This document shows, piece by piece, positions 29,385 to 37,843 of a stretch of DNA of 64,000 bases. The stretch covers positions 186,001 through 250,000 of the forward strand of contig CALDSU010000008.1 in assembly GCA_937924525.1 (NCBI GenBank), written 5' to 3'. The translations under genes and the position numbers were made by a program. Position 1 is the stretch's first letter; the number at the start of each line of letters is the position of its first letter. The DNA comes from an uncultured Bryobacteraceae bacterium (GTDB taxonomy: Bacteria; Acidobacteriota; Terriglobia; Bryobacterales; Bryobacteraceae). The notes under the pieces were generated by a model. The model saw only the letters and a list, made by a program, of their open reading frames with translations, was not told where the DNA came from and searched no databases.

Positions 29385-30839
29385 ATGCGTATGAGCAATA
29401 CCGCAAAGGCGACGCGCCGGCACTTCCTCGGTTCCACGTTGCTGGGAACGGCGGGTGCGCCCTTCATCGTTTCCGCCAGGACGCTGGGCCGGGGCGGCGC
29501 TCCGCCCAGCGACCGCGTCACGGTAGCCGTGCTCGGCAGCGGCGGGCGCGGCGTCTTTGAGACCAGCCAGTATCCGTTCTTCGACAATACGGAGATCGTG
29601 GCCGTATGCGACGCGCGCGAGGACCGCCGGATCAAAGCCAGGGCTACGCTGGAAAAGATCTACGCGGAGCGGACGCCGGGCCGGGGCCGCGGCATCCGCA
29701 TGGAGCGCGACTTTCGTGAACTGCTCGCGCGGCCGGAAATCGACGGCGTCTACATCGCCACGGCCGACCACTGGCATGTCCCGATGACCATCGCCGCGCT
29801 CAAGGCCGGCAAGCATGTGCACTGCGAAAAGCCGCTGGGGGTGAGCGTCGAGCAGGACCTGGCGGCGCTCAAGGCGACCCGCCGCTCCAGGAAGGTCTTT
29901 CAGTACGGCGCTGAGCGGCGCTCCACACCCGAGTCGCGCAAGGCCCTCGAGCTGGTGCTCAACGGCCGCCTTGGCGAGATCCGGAAGATTTACGTGGTGG
30001 CGCCCGCCGGCGCGACGGGTGGTTCGCCAACCCCCGAGATCCCCGCGCCGCCCGGTTTCGACTACGACCTCTGGCTGGGGCCGGCGCCCGTCAAGCCGTT
30101 CTGCGCCGATCGCTGCCTGGAGGGCGCGGGCCGCAACGGCATCTTCGCGATCTACGACTACACGCTGGGCAACATCGCCAACTGGGCCGCGCATCCGCTC
30201 GACCAGGTCCAGCGGTGGGCCGACCAGGCCGGCCGGACTACGCCGCCGGTGCGCTATGAGGGCTCCGGCAAGATTGGCGCCGTGGGCCTGTTCGATACGG
30301 CGTACGAGTGGGATGTGCGCTGTACCTATGAGGACGGGCTGGTCCTGCATATGGTGGACGATGGCACCTACCGGCAGTACGAAGACGCGCCCCATCCCGA
30401 AATGCCTTGGGGGCGCAAAGGCGTCACCAACGTGCACAATGGCGCGGTGTTCATCGGCTCGGAAGGCTGGGTGATCGTCTCCTACGAGAAAGTGGTGACG
30501 CACCCGGCCAACCTCATGGACTCGGAAATCGGGCCGAACGAGATCCACCTTCCCGACAGTACGCTGGCAAGCATTCCCGAGGGCATGCCGCGCGGGCAGC
30601 AGCAGGTATCGACCGCGGCCCACCATCAAAACTGGATCCAGGCGATCCGCAACGGCACGCCTCCGGTGTGCGGCATCGAAACCGCGGTGCGCTCGGATCT
30701 GATCAGCCAGCTTTCCGAATTGTGCGTACGGACGGGCCAGAGCTTGCGGTGGGATCCAAAGAAGGAGACGATTGTCGACAACGCGGCCGCCCGGCGGATG
30801 ATCCGGCGGCCGATGCGCAAGCCGTGGGGAATCGCATGA
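29385..30839 (+). CDS. Gfo/Idh/MocA family oxidoreductase, Tat-exported
   Basis: A 484-residue NAD(P)-binding oxidoreductase. A twin-arginine signal (ATRRHFLGSTLLGTAGAPFIV) opens the protein. The Rossmann part has VAVLGSGGRGVFETSQ (about 46-61) and YIATADHWHVPMTIAALKAGKHVHCEKPLG (about 123-152), where the EKP lysine is catalytic. The C-terminal substrate domain contains YDYTLGNIANWAAHPLDQVQ. A second ATG six bases in is an alternative start. Exported members with tightly held cofactor act on sugars and glycosides, some by oxidising C3. It overlaps the next gene by four bases. Confidence 0.88.
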   Translation: MRMSNTAKATRRHFLGSTLLGTAGAPFIVSARTLGRGGAPPSDRVTVAVLGSGGRGVFETSQYPFFDNTEIVAVCDAREDRRIKARATLEKIYAERTPGRGRGIRMERDFRELLARPEIDGVYIATADHWHVPMTIAALKAGKHVHCEKPLGVSVEQDLAALKATRRSRKVFQYGAERRSTPESRKALELVLNGRLGEIRKIYVVAPAGATGGSPTPEIPAPPGFDYDLWLGPAPVKPFCADRCLEGAGRNGIFAIYDYTLGNIANWAAHPLDQVQRWADQAGRTTPPVRYEGSGKIGAVGLFDTAYEWDVRCTYEDGLVLHMVDDGTYRQYEDAPHPEMPWGRKGVTNVHNGAVFIGSEGWVIVSYEKVVTHPANLMDSEIGPNEIHLPDSTLASIPEGMPRGQQQVSTAAHHQNWIQAIRNGTPPVCGIETAVRSDLISQLSELCVRTGQSLRWDPKKETIVDNAAARRMIRRPMRKPWGIA

Positions 30840-31633
30840 GTGGCGTCCTGGTTCTGTTCGCCGCGGCGCTGGCAGCCTCCGCCGCCGACGCGCCTCTTTA
30901 CGTCTTCGACAACGGCACTGGACGCGGCGAACTGCCGATCGAGGAGCAGGTGGAACTGGCCCGCCGGACCGGGTACGCCGGCATCTTCTATTCCGGCACG
31001 CAGAAGATCCCGGAACTGCTGGCTGCCCACCGGGCGCGCGGGATGCGCGTGCTGGGCATCTACACCGGCATGAACGTCGCCGATCCCGAGCCCGGATGCG
31101 ACCCCGGTCTGCCGGCCGCCATCCGCCAGCTGCGCGGCACGGGCGCGCTGATCACGTTTACCGTGAACGGCAAGGCCGCCGACGGCGACGCGCGGGCGAT
31201 ACCCGTCGTCCGGCAGGTGGCGAACCTGGCGGCGGAGGCGGGACTCGAAGTTGCGCTTTACCCGCACCATGGATTCCATGTCGCCCGCATCGAGCACGCC
31301 CTGCGCGTTCGGGAGAAGGCAGGACGCCCGAACGTGGGCATCGTGTTCAACCTTTGCCACTGGCTGCGGAGCGGAGACGCCGCCAACCTCGATGCGCGCT
31401 TAACAGAAGCGCTGCCGCACACGCGGATGCTCAGCGTGAACGGCGCGGACCCGGAGGGCGACTGGGACCGGCTGATTCAGACGCTGGACCGCGGCACGTA
31501 TGACGTAGGCGCCTTCGTGCGCAAGTGGTGGGCGCGGGGCTACCGCGGTCCGATCGGCTTGCAGTGTTACAACGTCCCGGGCGACCGCGAGGAGAATCTG
31601 CGCCGGTCGATGGAGGCGTGGCGAAAGTTCTGA
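30836..31633 (+). CDS. Secreted xylose-isomerase-like TIM-barrel protein (sugar epimerase/lyase family)
   Basis: A 265-residue protein from an ATG that overlaps the Gfo/Idh/MocA stop. The first 19 residues (VLVLFAAALAASAADA) are a Sec signal peptide. The rest is an AP-endonuclease-2/xylose-isomerase-like barrel: LARRTGYAGIFYSGTQ, EVALYPHHGFHVARIEHALRV, GIVFNLCHWLRSGDAA, and GPIGLQCYNVPGDREENLRRS, with His/Glu/Asp residues at the usual metal positions. Relatives epimerise or isomerise sugars or split 3-keto-glycosides. Coupling to an exported Gfo/Idh/MocA enzyme points to the last. Confidence 0.8.
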   Translation: MSGVLVLFAAALAASAADAPLYVFDNGTGRGELPIEEQVELARRTGYAGIFYSGTQKIPELLAAHRARGMRVLGIYTGMNVADPEPGCDPGLPAAIRQLRGTGALITFTVNGKAADGDARAIPVVRQVANLAAEAGLEVALYPHHGFHVARIEHALRVREKAGRPNVGIVFNLCHWLRSGDAANLDARLTEALPHTRMLSVNGADPEGDWDRLIQTLDRGTYDVGAFVRKWWARGYRGPIGLQCYNVPGDREENLRRSMEAWRKF

Positions 31634-31685
31634 CGTCCGGGCCGCGGCGCCGCCGTGGTATCCCATGGGGTCCCGCGGCGCGGGG

Positions 31686-32519
31686 CTACGTTCGCCAACG
31701 CTCTTGGATCTGATCGTTCTCGTCCCCCGTGATCATCCAGTCGAGAATGGCGCCGGTCCGTTCGCGGACGATGCCCTACCGCGCGGGGGCGCGGTACAGC
31801 TTGCGGGTCTCGCCCGGATCTTGTTCTAGGTCGCACCACTCGCCGCCCTCGCCCGGATCGTAGTTCAGCTCCCACCTCCGCGTCCGCGCCATCTTGGCGT
31901 CGGGACGGCGCATGCCGCCTACCCCTTGGCCGAGCACGAAGGGCAGGTTCAGATTTCCCGTCGTGATCACCTCCGGCATGACGTTTTCCGAAAACACGAT
32001 CTCGCGCGGGTTGGCACCGGCGGCGTTCAGGTTCCGCCCCTGCACGCACCTTGGGGATCGGGATGCCGCACCACGCCAGCACGCGAGGCAGCAGGTCGAC
32101 GGCTTCGACCGGTTCCCTTCGCCAGCCGGGCGCAAGGCGCCCCGGGATAGCGGATCAGGCAGGAGACCTGCACGGACGCTTCGAAAAACAGCCGGCATCT
32201 TTCCTCAAACGCTGCCGAAACACTTCGCGCGAGTCGCACGGAGTGTCATTCACCCGGTTCTTGTGCGAGTGGGCGTAGCGCCCAGCGAAAAAGCTGACGC
32301 GCGACGGCACGCACCCCGGCGACGGACGAAGGCGTGTTGCAATTCGCGGCCGGGGCGGCCGGGGGGGTCGAGGTGAGGCGTACGCAAGATCTCGTTGCCG
32401 TTGGCGCCCAGGCAGTCGAAGCGCCGCTGGTCGGTCATGATGACCGGCACGTTGGGACGGGTTGGAGTCGCGGGGGCGGCGGCGAGGGCGCCCGCGGCCA
32501 GCAGATCACGGCGGCGCAC
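31686..32519 (-). pseudogene. Sulfatase pseudogene, multiply frameshifted and internally deleted
   Basis: Fragments of one sulfatase lie in order but in different frames. A GTG start at 32519 gives MRRRDLLAAGALAAA, then VIMTDQRRFDCLGANGNEIL. The formylglycine site CVPSR is read in another frame at 32299-32313. A middle section of some 200 residues is missing. Then FFEASVQVSCLIRYPG, LAWCGIPIPK, and a long in-frame REIVFSENVMPEVITTGNLN...LNYDPGEGGEWCDLEQDPGETR, and finally TGAILDWMITGDENDQIQERW with a stop at 31686 in yet another frame. At least four frame changes and about 830 bp in place of roughly 1450 make it non-functional. Confidence 0.88.
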
Positions 32520-32584
32520 CGATCCGTCCTAGCGCCGCAAGAGCGGTATGCGAGAATTAAATTCGGAAGTTCAGGTACCCGGAA

Positions 32585-33196
32585 ATGGTAGTGGACGGGA
32601 TTTATTACGCCCTCGCCCTGACGGCCGGTGGCGCGCTGGTGTCATATCTGACTCGCCCATGGGTGGGCGTGCCGCTCTTCGTCCTGGCGTTGTTCTGCCT
32701 CTACTTCTTTCGCGACCCGGACCGCGTGATTCCGCAAGGACCGGTGGCCGTCTCCCCGGCGGACGGCAAAGTGGTCGCCGTCAAGCCGCAGGGCGAGGGG
32801 ACCCGGATCAGCATTTTCCTGAATGTGTTCGACGTGCACGTGAACCGCGCCCCGATCGCCGGCCAGATCAAGGCGGTGGAGTATCAGCGAGGCGAGTTTC
32901 TGGTCGCCAGCAAGGAGGAAGCGTCCACCCGCAATGAGATGAACACCATTACGGTGGAGGATGCCGACGGCGCCCGGGTCGTCTTCAAGCAGATCGCCGG
33001 ACTGATCGCGCGGCGGATTGTCTGCTACAAAAAGCCCGGCGATCAGGTGGCGGCGGGCGAGCGCGTGGGATTGATCAAATTTGGCTCCCGGGTGGACCTC
33101 GAGTTAGGGCCGGAGTGGGAAACCACCGTGGAACCCGGCGCGCGGGTGGCGGCGGGATCGAGCATTATCGCGCGACGGAAAGGCCGCCCGCAGTGA
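32585..33196 (+). CDS. psd: Phosphatidylserine decarboxylase, short form
   Basis: A 203-residue protein of the short (archaetidylserine decarboxylase-like) PSD type that makes phosphatidylethanolamine. Two N-terminal hydrophobic segments (about 5-38) anchor it. FFRDPDRVIP, VSPADGKVVAV, FLNVFDVHVNRAPIAG and STRNEMNT follow, and the self-cleavage Gly-Ser that yields the pyruvoyl group is in LIKFGSRVDL (about residue 164). It overlaps pssA by one base (TGATG), so synthesis and decarboxylation of phosphatidylserine are coupled. Confidence 0.93.
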   Translation: MVVDGIYYALALTAGGALVSYLTRPWVGVPLFVLALFCLYFFRDPDRVIPQGPVAVSPADGKVVAVKPQGEGTRISIFLNVFDVHVNRAPIAGQIKAVEYQRGEFLVASKEEASTRNEMNTITVEDADGARVVFKQIAGLIARRIVCYKKPGDQVAAGERVGLIKFGSRVDLELGPEWETTVEPGARVAAGSSIIARRKGRPQ

Positions 33197-34083
33197 TGGG
33201 TCTTGATCGGTTCAAGGAGCCCGGGCGGCGGCCGCCGCGAGCCGCCTACGCCCTGCCAACCTTGTTTACCGCGGGGAATGTCTTTCTCGGGTTTCTGGCG
33301 GTGGTCAAGTCGTTTGAGGGCGCCATGCTCGCGGTCAGCCAGACGCCGGGGGCCGAACGGCACTTCGAGCTGGCCGCCAAGGCGATCGGGGTGGCCGTGT
33401 TTCTGGACGGGCTGGACGGCCGCATCGCGCGCATGACCAACACCACCAGCGAATTCGGCCGGGAGATCGACTCGCTGGCCGACGTCATCAGCTTCGGCAT
33501 CGCGCCGGCGGTGTTGGGGCTGGCGTGGGGAATCTTTTTCGTCGAACCCGCCGCCGGCATTCTGGCTCGCGGCCAGTTGCTGACCGCGGGTTATTTCTTC
33601 TCGTTCCTGTTCCTGTTGTGCGGCGCGGCCCGGCTCGCGCGGTTCAACGTCACCAAGAACCCGGTGCCCAAGAACCCGGGCCGACCGGACCGGAAGTATT
33701 TTGTGGGTCTTCCTATTCCCGCCGCCGCGGGCATGGTGGCGGCGGTGGTTTACGCGGCCGGTTGCGAGCCGGTCACTTACTGGGCCCTGTCCGTCGGGTT
33801 TCTGGGGTTGCTGGCGCTGTTGTCGTTTCTGATGGTGAGCACCTGGCGCTATTACAGCTTCAAGGACGTTTCGCTGCTGCGGCCGCGGTCGCCGCTGACG
33901 CTGATCCTGCTGGGCAGTCTCATCTACATGGTGTGGCATTATTCGGAGATCGTCCTGCTGGCGATGGCGATAACGTACGTCGGCAGCGGGATTGCCGTCC
34001 GCGTGGGCGGGATCCTGCGCAGACACTGGCGCGCGGCGCCGCACGAACCGGAACGGCAGGTAGGCTCGGGGAGCAGCGCGTGA
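33196..34083 (+). CDS. pssA: CDP-diacylglycerol-serine O-phosphatidyltransferase
   Basis: A 295-residue integral membrane enzyme. The CDP-alcohol phosphotransferase signature DG-x2-AR-x8-G-x3-D-x3-D is seen as DGLDGRIARMTNTTSEFG with IDSLADVISFG (about 73-101). Several membrane helices follow (YFFSFLFLLCGAARLARF, AAAGMVAAVVYAAG, LILLGSLIYMVWHY, IVLLAMAITYVG). The start was placed at the ATG overlapping psd because the hydrophilic N-terminus and first helix begin there. It joins serine to CDP-diacylglycerol, feeding psd. Confidence 0.93.
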   Translation: MGLDRFKEPGRRPPRAAYALPTLFTAGNVFLGFLAVVKSFEGAMLAVSQTPGAERHFELAAKAIGVAVFLDGLDGRIARMTNTTSEFGREIDSLADVISFGIAPAVLGLAWGIFFVEPAAGILARGQLLTAGYFFSFLFLLCGAARLARFNVTKNPVPKNPGRPDRKYFVGLPIPAAAGMVAAVVYAAGCEPVTYWALSVGFLGLLALLSFLMVSTWRYYSFKDVSLLRPRSPLTLILLGSLIYMVWHYSEIVLLAMAITYVGSGIAVRVGGILRRHWRAAPHEPERQVGSGSSA

Positions 34084-35066
34084 CCGGCCGGCCCATCGCG
34101 CTGGTAGGCAGCGACACCCTGCTGGGCAGGGAAGTCCGCGAAGCGTGCGCGGCCTCCGGCGTGCCGCTGGAACTCGAACTGTATGCGGAAGAAGAAGAGG
34201 ATGTCGGCCGCCTGACGGTGGTCGCGGGCGAGCCGGCGGTGGTAACGCGGCTGAACGCCGAGCGCCTGGCCGGGGCGCGGGCCGTGATTCTGGCTGGCGC
34301 GCGCGAGTCCAGCCAGCGCGTCCTGGCGATGGGGTTGGAACGTCCCCTGATCGACCTGACGTATGCGGCCGACGAGGATCCCCGCGCGCGGCTGCGCGCC
34401 CCGCTGGCGGAACGCGATCTGCCCCCCATGCCTGCCGGAGCGGTTTCCGTTGTGGCGCATCCGGCAGCCACCGCGCTCGCCATCGTGCTGGGGCGCCTGC
34501 ACGACGGGTGCCCGATCGCGCGGGCGGCCGCGCACGTGTTCGAGCCGGCCAGCGAACGCGGGCAGCAGGGCCTGGAAGAATTGCAGCAGCAGACCGTGAA
34601 CCTGCTGTCGTTCAAGCCGCTGCCCAAGCAGGTCTATGACGCGCAGGCCGCGTTTGCGATGCTGGCCCAATACGGGGAAGCGGCGCCGCTGGCGCTCGAA
34701 GCGATCGAAACGCGCATCGAAAGGCATCTGGCCACTCTGCTTGCGCCGTGGCGTGCTCCGCTCCCCTCGCTTTGCCTGGTGCACGCCCCGGTGTTCCACG
34801 GCTACACCGCGTCCCTCTGGGTGGAGTTTCGCGAGCGGACCAGCCTGGACGAGATTCGGGAGAGCCTGGAGGGCGGGCGCGTCGAGGTTTATGGGCCGGG
34901 CCTCGATCCACCGAACAATGTCGGCATCGCCGGCCAGGCGGAAGTGGCGGTGGGCGGCGTGCGGCTGGACCGGAACGTTCCCCGCGCCGCCTGGCTCTGG
35001 TTCGCGGCCGATAACCTGCGGCTGGCGGCCGAAAATGCGCTGGCGATCGCGCAGGAGGTGCTCTAG
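34080..35066 (+). CDS. Aspartate-semialdehyde-dehydrogenase-like protein (USG-1 type), probably inactive
   Basis: A 328-residue Asd/ArgC-fold protein from a GTG that overlaps the pssA stop. The N-terminal nucleotide-binding region is ALVGSDTLLGREV (7-19). The dimerisation part includes EELQQQTVNLLSFKP and a late LDPPNNVGIAGQAEVAVGG. The active-site cysteine of true Asd (NPNCxT) is replaced: the segment reads VVAHPAATALAIV, with Ala130 at the Cys position. It therefore resembles USG-1, a paralogue without known activity. It lies in the phospholipid/LPS operon. Confidence 0.8.
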   Translation: MTGRPIALVGSDTLLGREVREACAASGVPLELELYAEEEEDVGRLTVVAGEPAVVTRLNAERLAGARAVILAGARESSQRVLAMGLERPLIDLTYAADEDPRARLRAPLAERDLPPMPAGAVSVVAHPAATALAIVLGRLHDGCPIARAAAHVFEPASERGQQGLEELQQQTVNLLSFKPLPKQVYDAQAAFAMLAQYGEAAPLALEAIETRIERHLATLLAPWRAPLPSLCLVHAPVFHGYTASLWVEFRERTSLDEIRESLEGGRVEVYGPGLDPPNNVGIAGQAEVAVGGVRLDRNVPRAAWLWFAADNLRLAAENALAIAQEVL

Positions 35067-35067
35067 C

Positions 35068-35580
35068 ATGCGGAAAGTGCGGCTGCTGGCCGCCGCGGCG
35101 ATGTCTTTGGCCGGCTGCGGATACCAGGTAGCCGGCAAGGCCGACCTGCTACCGAGGAACCTTGAAACGATCGCGGTTCCGGCGTTTCAGAATCTTACCG
35201 TCCGCTATAAGCTCGCCGACCGGTTGCCGGCGGCGGTGACGCGCGAATTCATCACCCGCACCCGCTATCGGGTGGTTGTGAAACCCGAGGAGGCGGATGC
35301 GACGCTCCAAGGCGCATTGGTGAGCTATCAGGCGTTTCCCGTCATCTTCGACCAGCGAACGGGGCGGGCAAGCGGGATCCAGGTGGTCGTGCTGCTTTCG
35401 GTGACCCTGACCGACCGCGCGGGCAAGGTGCTGTTTACGCGACCGCAAATGGATTTCCGGGAGCGGTACGAGATCAGCGTGACCCAGGACGCGTACTTTG
35501 AGGAAAACGAAATAGCGCTGGAGCGCCTCAGCCGCGACGTGGCGCGGACGCTGGTCAGCTCCGTTCTGGAAATGTTCTGA
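35068..35580 (+). CDS. lptE: LPS-assembly lipoprotein LptE
   Basis: A 170-residue outer-membrane lipoprotein that plugs the LptD channel during lipopolysaccharide export. The lipobox LAGC is at residues 14-17, followed at once by GYQVAGK, the typical LptE opening. RNLETIAVPAFQNLTVRYKLADRL and RYEISVTQDAYFEENEIALERLS are family features. A GGAGGT site precedes the ATG, one base after the Asd-like gene. holA follows 6 bases on, the same neighbour order as in E. coli. Confidence 0.9.
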   Translation: MRKVRLLAAAAMSLAGCGYQVAGKADLLPRNLETIAVPAFQNLTVRYKLADRLPAAVTREFITRTRYRVVVKPEEADATLQGALVSYQAFPVIFDQRTGRASGIQVVVLLSVTLTDRAGKVLFTRPQMDFRERYEISVTQDAYFEENEIALERLSRDVARTLVSSVLEMF

Positions 35581-35586
35581 AGCCCG

Positions 35587-36657
35587 ATGACGCCCCAACA
35601 ATTCCAAGCGAAACTGGCTCGGGGCCTAGCTCCGGCGTATCTGTTTTTAGGTCCGGACACTTTCTGGCGGGACCGCTGCCGCGCCGCGTTGATCGAGGCC
35701 ACGCTGCCCGATCCGGCGGAGCGGGCCGAAGGGCTGACCCGGGTGGATTTGAGCGAAATGAGCCTGGCGGAGGTGGCCGACGACGCGCGGTCGCTCTCGC
35801 TGTTCGCGGCCCGGCGGCTTATCGTGGCGGCCAGCGCCGAAGCCGCGCTGCCCCGTGGGCGAGCCGCCGCCGAAGAAGACGGACCGGGCGGCAAGGGGAA
35901 CGCAGCCGCGCTCGAGGCTTACCTGCGCGACCCCACCCCCGGCGTCGTGCTGCTGTTGGACTGTTCCCGATTCGAATGGGAGGGCGACGACAAGAAGAAG
36001 CTGGAGCGCGTCCGGACCTTCTTCAGCTCCGTAACCGAAGTGGTCGAGCTGCGCCGCGCCACCGCCACCGAGGCGCAAACGGAAGCCGCGGCGCTCGCCC
36101 GGGCTGCGGGCCTGAAACTCGATCGCGATGCGCTGGACTTGCTGGTCGAGTCCCTGGCCGGCGACTTGGCCCGCATCGCCATCGAGATCGAAAAGCTCCG
36201 GCTCTTCGGTAAACACGAGGTGGATGCGGGCCTGGTGGCCGCCATGACGCCCGACGCACGGGAAACTACGGTTTTCGCGCTGGTGAACGCGCTGGGCCGA
36301 AAAGACCGCCGGCACGCGCTCCGCATTTTGGACACCCTGGCGCGGGAAGGCGAGTACCTGCCTCTCGCGCTATCGTTTCTCGCCACCCAATTTCGGATGG
36401 CTCTGATTGCGCGGGAAGCCGGCCTGCGTTCCGCCGGGCAGATTCAGGGGCATTTCTCCAAGTTGGGGATTCCGATGTGGGGGTCGCGAGCGGAGGCGGT
36501 GCTGGATACCGCGCAGCGATTTGGCCGGCAACAACTGGAACGAGGGATGGAATTGATCTTCCAGACGGACCGCAACCTGCGGAGCCCCCGCCCGGACGAC
36601 CGGACGGTGATGGAAGAATTTGTGTTCTCGCTAACCGCGCAAAGGCCGCATGGCTAA
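35587..36657 (+). CDS. holA: DNA polymerase III subunit delta
   Basis: A 356-residue clamp-loader subunit that opens the sliding clamp. The order of elements is typical: [17 protein letters not shown] at the N-terminus, [45 protein letters not shown], then the alpha-helical [24 protein letters not shown] (about 180-204) and [20 protein letters not shown]. Walker motifs are degenerate, as expected for delta. Its last four bases overlap the end of rpsT on the other strand. Confidence 0.93.
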   Translation: MTPQQFQAKLARGLAPAYLFLGPDTFWRDRCRAALIEATLPDPAERAEGLTRVDLSEMSLAEVADDARSLSLFAARRLIVAASAEAALPRGRAAAEEDGPGGKGNAAALEAYLRDPTPGVVLLLDCSRFEWEGDDKKKLERVRTFFSSVTEVVELRRATATEAQTEAAALARAAGLKLDRDALDLLVESLAGDLARIAIEIEKLRLFGKHEVDAGLVAAMTPDARETTVFALVNALGRKDRRHALRILDTLAREGEYLPLALSFLATQFRMALIAREAGLRSAGQIQGHFSKLGIPMWGSRAEAVLDTAQRFGRQQLERGMELIFQTDRNLRSPRPDDRTVMEEFVFSLTAQRPHG

Positions 36658-36935
36658 GCGGCTTGCAGCGACCCTTCCAGCGCCTTCAGGCGCAGGTGGA
36701 GACGGCTCTTGTACCGGGAGGCGGTGTTCTTCTTGATCACGCCCAGCTTTGCGGACCGGTCGACCACCGAAAACGTTTTTGGCAAGAGCGACTGGGCCAA
36801 CGTGACGTCCTTGGCGTTCAGCGCGCGGCGCATGGCGCGAATCTGGTGCCGCAAGCGCGTCCGCGTGCGGCGGTTGAAAAGAGTTCTTCGTTCCGTCTGC
36901 CGGATCCGCTTCAGCGCGGAGAAAGTGTTGGCCAT
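36654..36935 (-). CDS. rpsT: 30S ribosomal protein S20
   Basis: A 93-residue basic helical protein binding 16S r[25 protein letters not shown], then [14 protein letters not shown] and [22 protein letters not shown] are clear S20 features. On the minus strand it faces holA tail to tail, with a four-base overlap. The upstream gap (36936-37063) is A/T-rich compared with the surroundings and should carry its promoter. Confidence 0.95.
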   Translation of the reverse strand: MANTFSALKRIRQTERRTLFNRRTRTRLRHQIRAMRRALNAKDVTLAQSLLPKTFSVVDRSAKLGVIKKNTASRYKSRLHLRLKALEGSLQAA

Positions 36936-37063
36936 GCCTGCTTCGTCAATCCTTCACAAAACGCTTTAATTCTCATAGGATACCCTAAAAATTGAAGAGC
37001 GGTCAAACGGCGGCGGCCTGCGGGGCGCTCGCGCGCCGCAAGGCGTTTCCCTGCCAGCGCCGG

Positions 37064-37330
37064 CTACTGCAACCGGGAGCGGAGTTGCTCGTTGCTCACC
37101 AGCCCGTCGAAGATCGCCAGCACCTGCTTGCGGTAGTGATACACTCGCTGGAGCGACTCGCGGAAGTTACGCTCCAACGCCCGATCTTTCAACCACTTGT
37201 CGTAAGTAGCCTTCGGGACGTCGATGTCGCGGCGCAAGGTTTCCACCGAATGGCCCCGGAGAAACAACCCATAGAAGAATGCTGCCTCGCGCTGCGGGGC
37301 GAGCGGATCGGAGTCGTCTCGCCACATCAT
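37064..37330 (-). CDS. Small helix-turn-helix protein
   Basis: An 88-residue hypothetical protein. The centre, GHSVETLRRDIDVPKATYDKWLK (about 27-49), has the spacing of a helix-turn-helix, and the rest is helical and charged (RESLQRVYHYRKQVLAIF). No signal peptide or membrane segment is seen. It is divergent from the cupin gene, with 132 bases between, so it may regulate that promoter or its own. Function is not assigned. Confidence 0.6.
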   Translation of the reverse strand: MMWRDDSDPLAPQREAAFFYGLFLRGHSVETLRRDIDVPKATYDKWLKDRALERNFRESLQRVYHYRKQVLAIFDGLVSNEQLRSRLQ

Positions 37331-37422
37331 AGATGCATACCGTCAAAAACGTAAGTATAAACGTGCTCGCGGGGCCGCGGCAAGAGCCAAAAGTTGCGTT
37401 CCTGGCGCCCGGCGCCCGCCTG

Positions 37423-37452
37423 TTGACAAGGCTTCCACCGAGCCCGTAGGCT
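37423..37452 (+). promoter_or_regulatory. Sigma-70-type promoter for the cupin gene
   Basis: A perfect TTGACA (37423-37428) is followed after 18 bases by TAGGCT (37447-37452). Transcription should begin near 37459, only about 4 bases before the ATG at 37463, so the mRNA would be leaderless or nearly so. Confidence 0.55.
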
Positions 37453-37462
37453 CATAGGGCAC

Positions 37463-37843
37463 ATGCCTAAACTTATCGTACAGCCGGCGCGAATTCCCGG
37501 CGCCGGGTCCCCGTCCAAGCAAATCGACGAGTACATCGGCCGAGTGAATTCAGAAACATCCGCCGTCAGCATCGCCCTCATGCGGAGCCCCGCGGGCTGG
37601 CAGGAACCCGGGCAACGTCCCGCGTTCGACGAGTACACCGTGGTGCTCCGGGGCACGCTCCGGGTAGAACACGAGGGAGGCGTCCTGGAAGTGGGGGCGG
37701 GACAAGCCGTGATCGCCACCCGGGGGGAATGGGTGCGCTACTCGACGCCCGGACCCCACGGCGCCGAGTATGTGGCGGTGTGCGTGCCGGCCTTCTCGCT
37801 GGCGGACGCCCGCCGCGACCCGGACGGGGGCGCTACTGAATGA
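37463..37843 (+). CDS. Cupin-domain protein
   Basis: A 126-residue single-domain cupin. The beta-barrel motifs are PGQRPAFDEYTVVLRGTLRVEHEGG and GAGQAVIATRGEWVRYSTPGPHGAEYVAV. The first motif lacks the usual pair of histidines (it reads RPAFDEY), so metal binding is altered or absent and the catalytic role is doubtful. It is probably a small binding protein or sensor. Its 3' end overlaps the end of the TolC-like gene (11 bases, opposite strands). Confidence 0.85.
   Translation: MPKLIVQPARIPGAGSPSKQIDEYIGRVNSETSAVSIALMRSPAGWQEPGQRPAFDEYTVVLRGTLRVEHEGGVLEVGAGQAVIATRGEWVRYSTPGPHGAEYVAVCVPAFSLADARRDPDGGATE

Noticed and set aside
31567-32239. Three overlapping minus-strand frames that could be called small genes
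   Set aside because: They are fragments of one sulfatase in different frames and are listed as one pseudogene.
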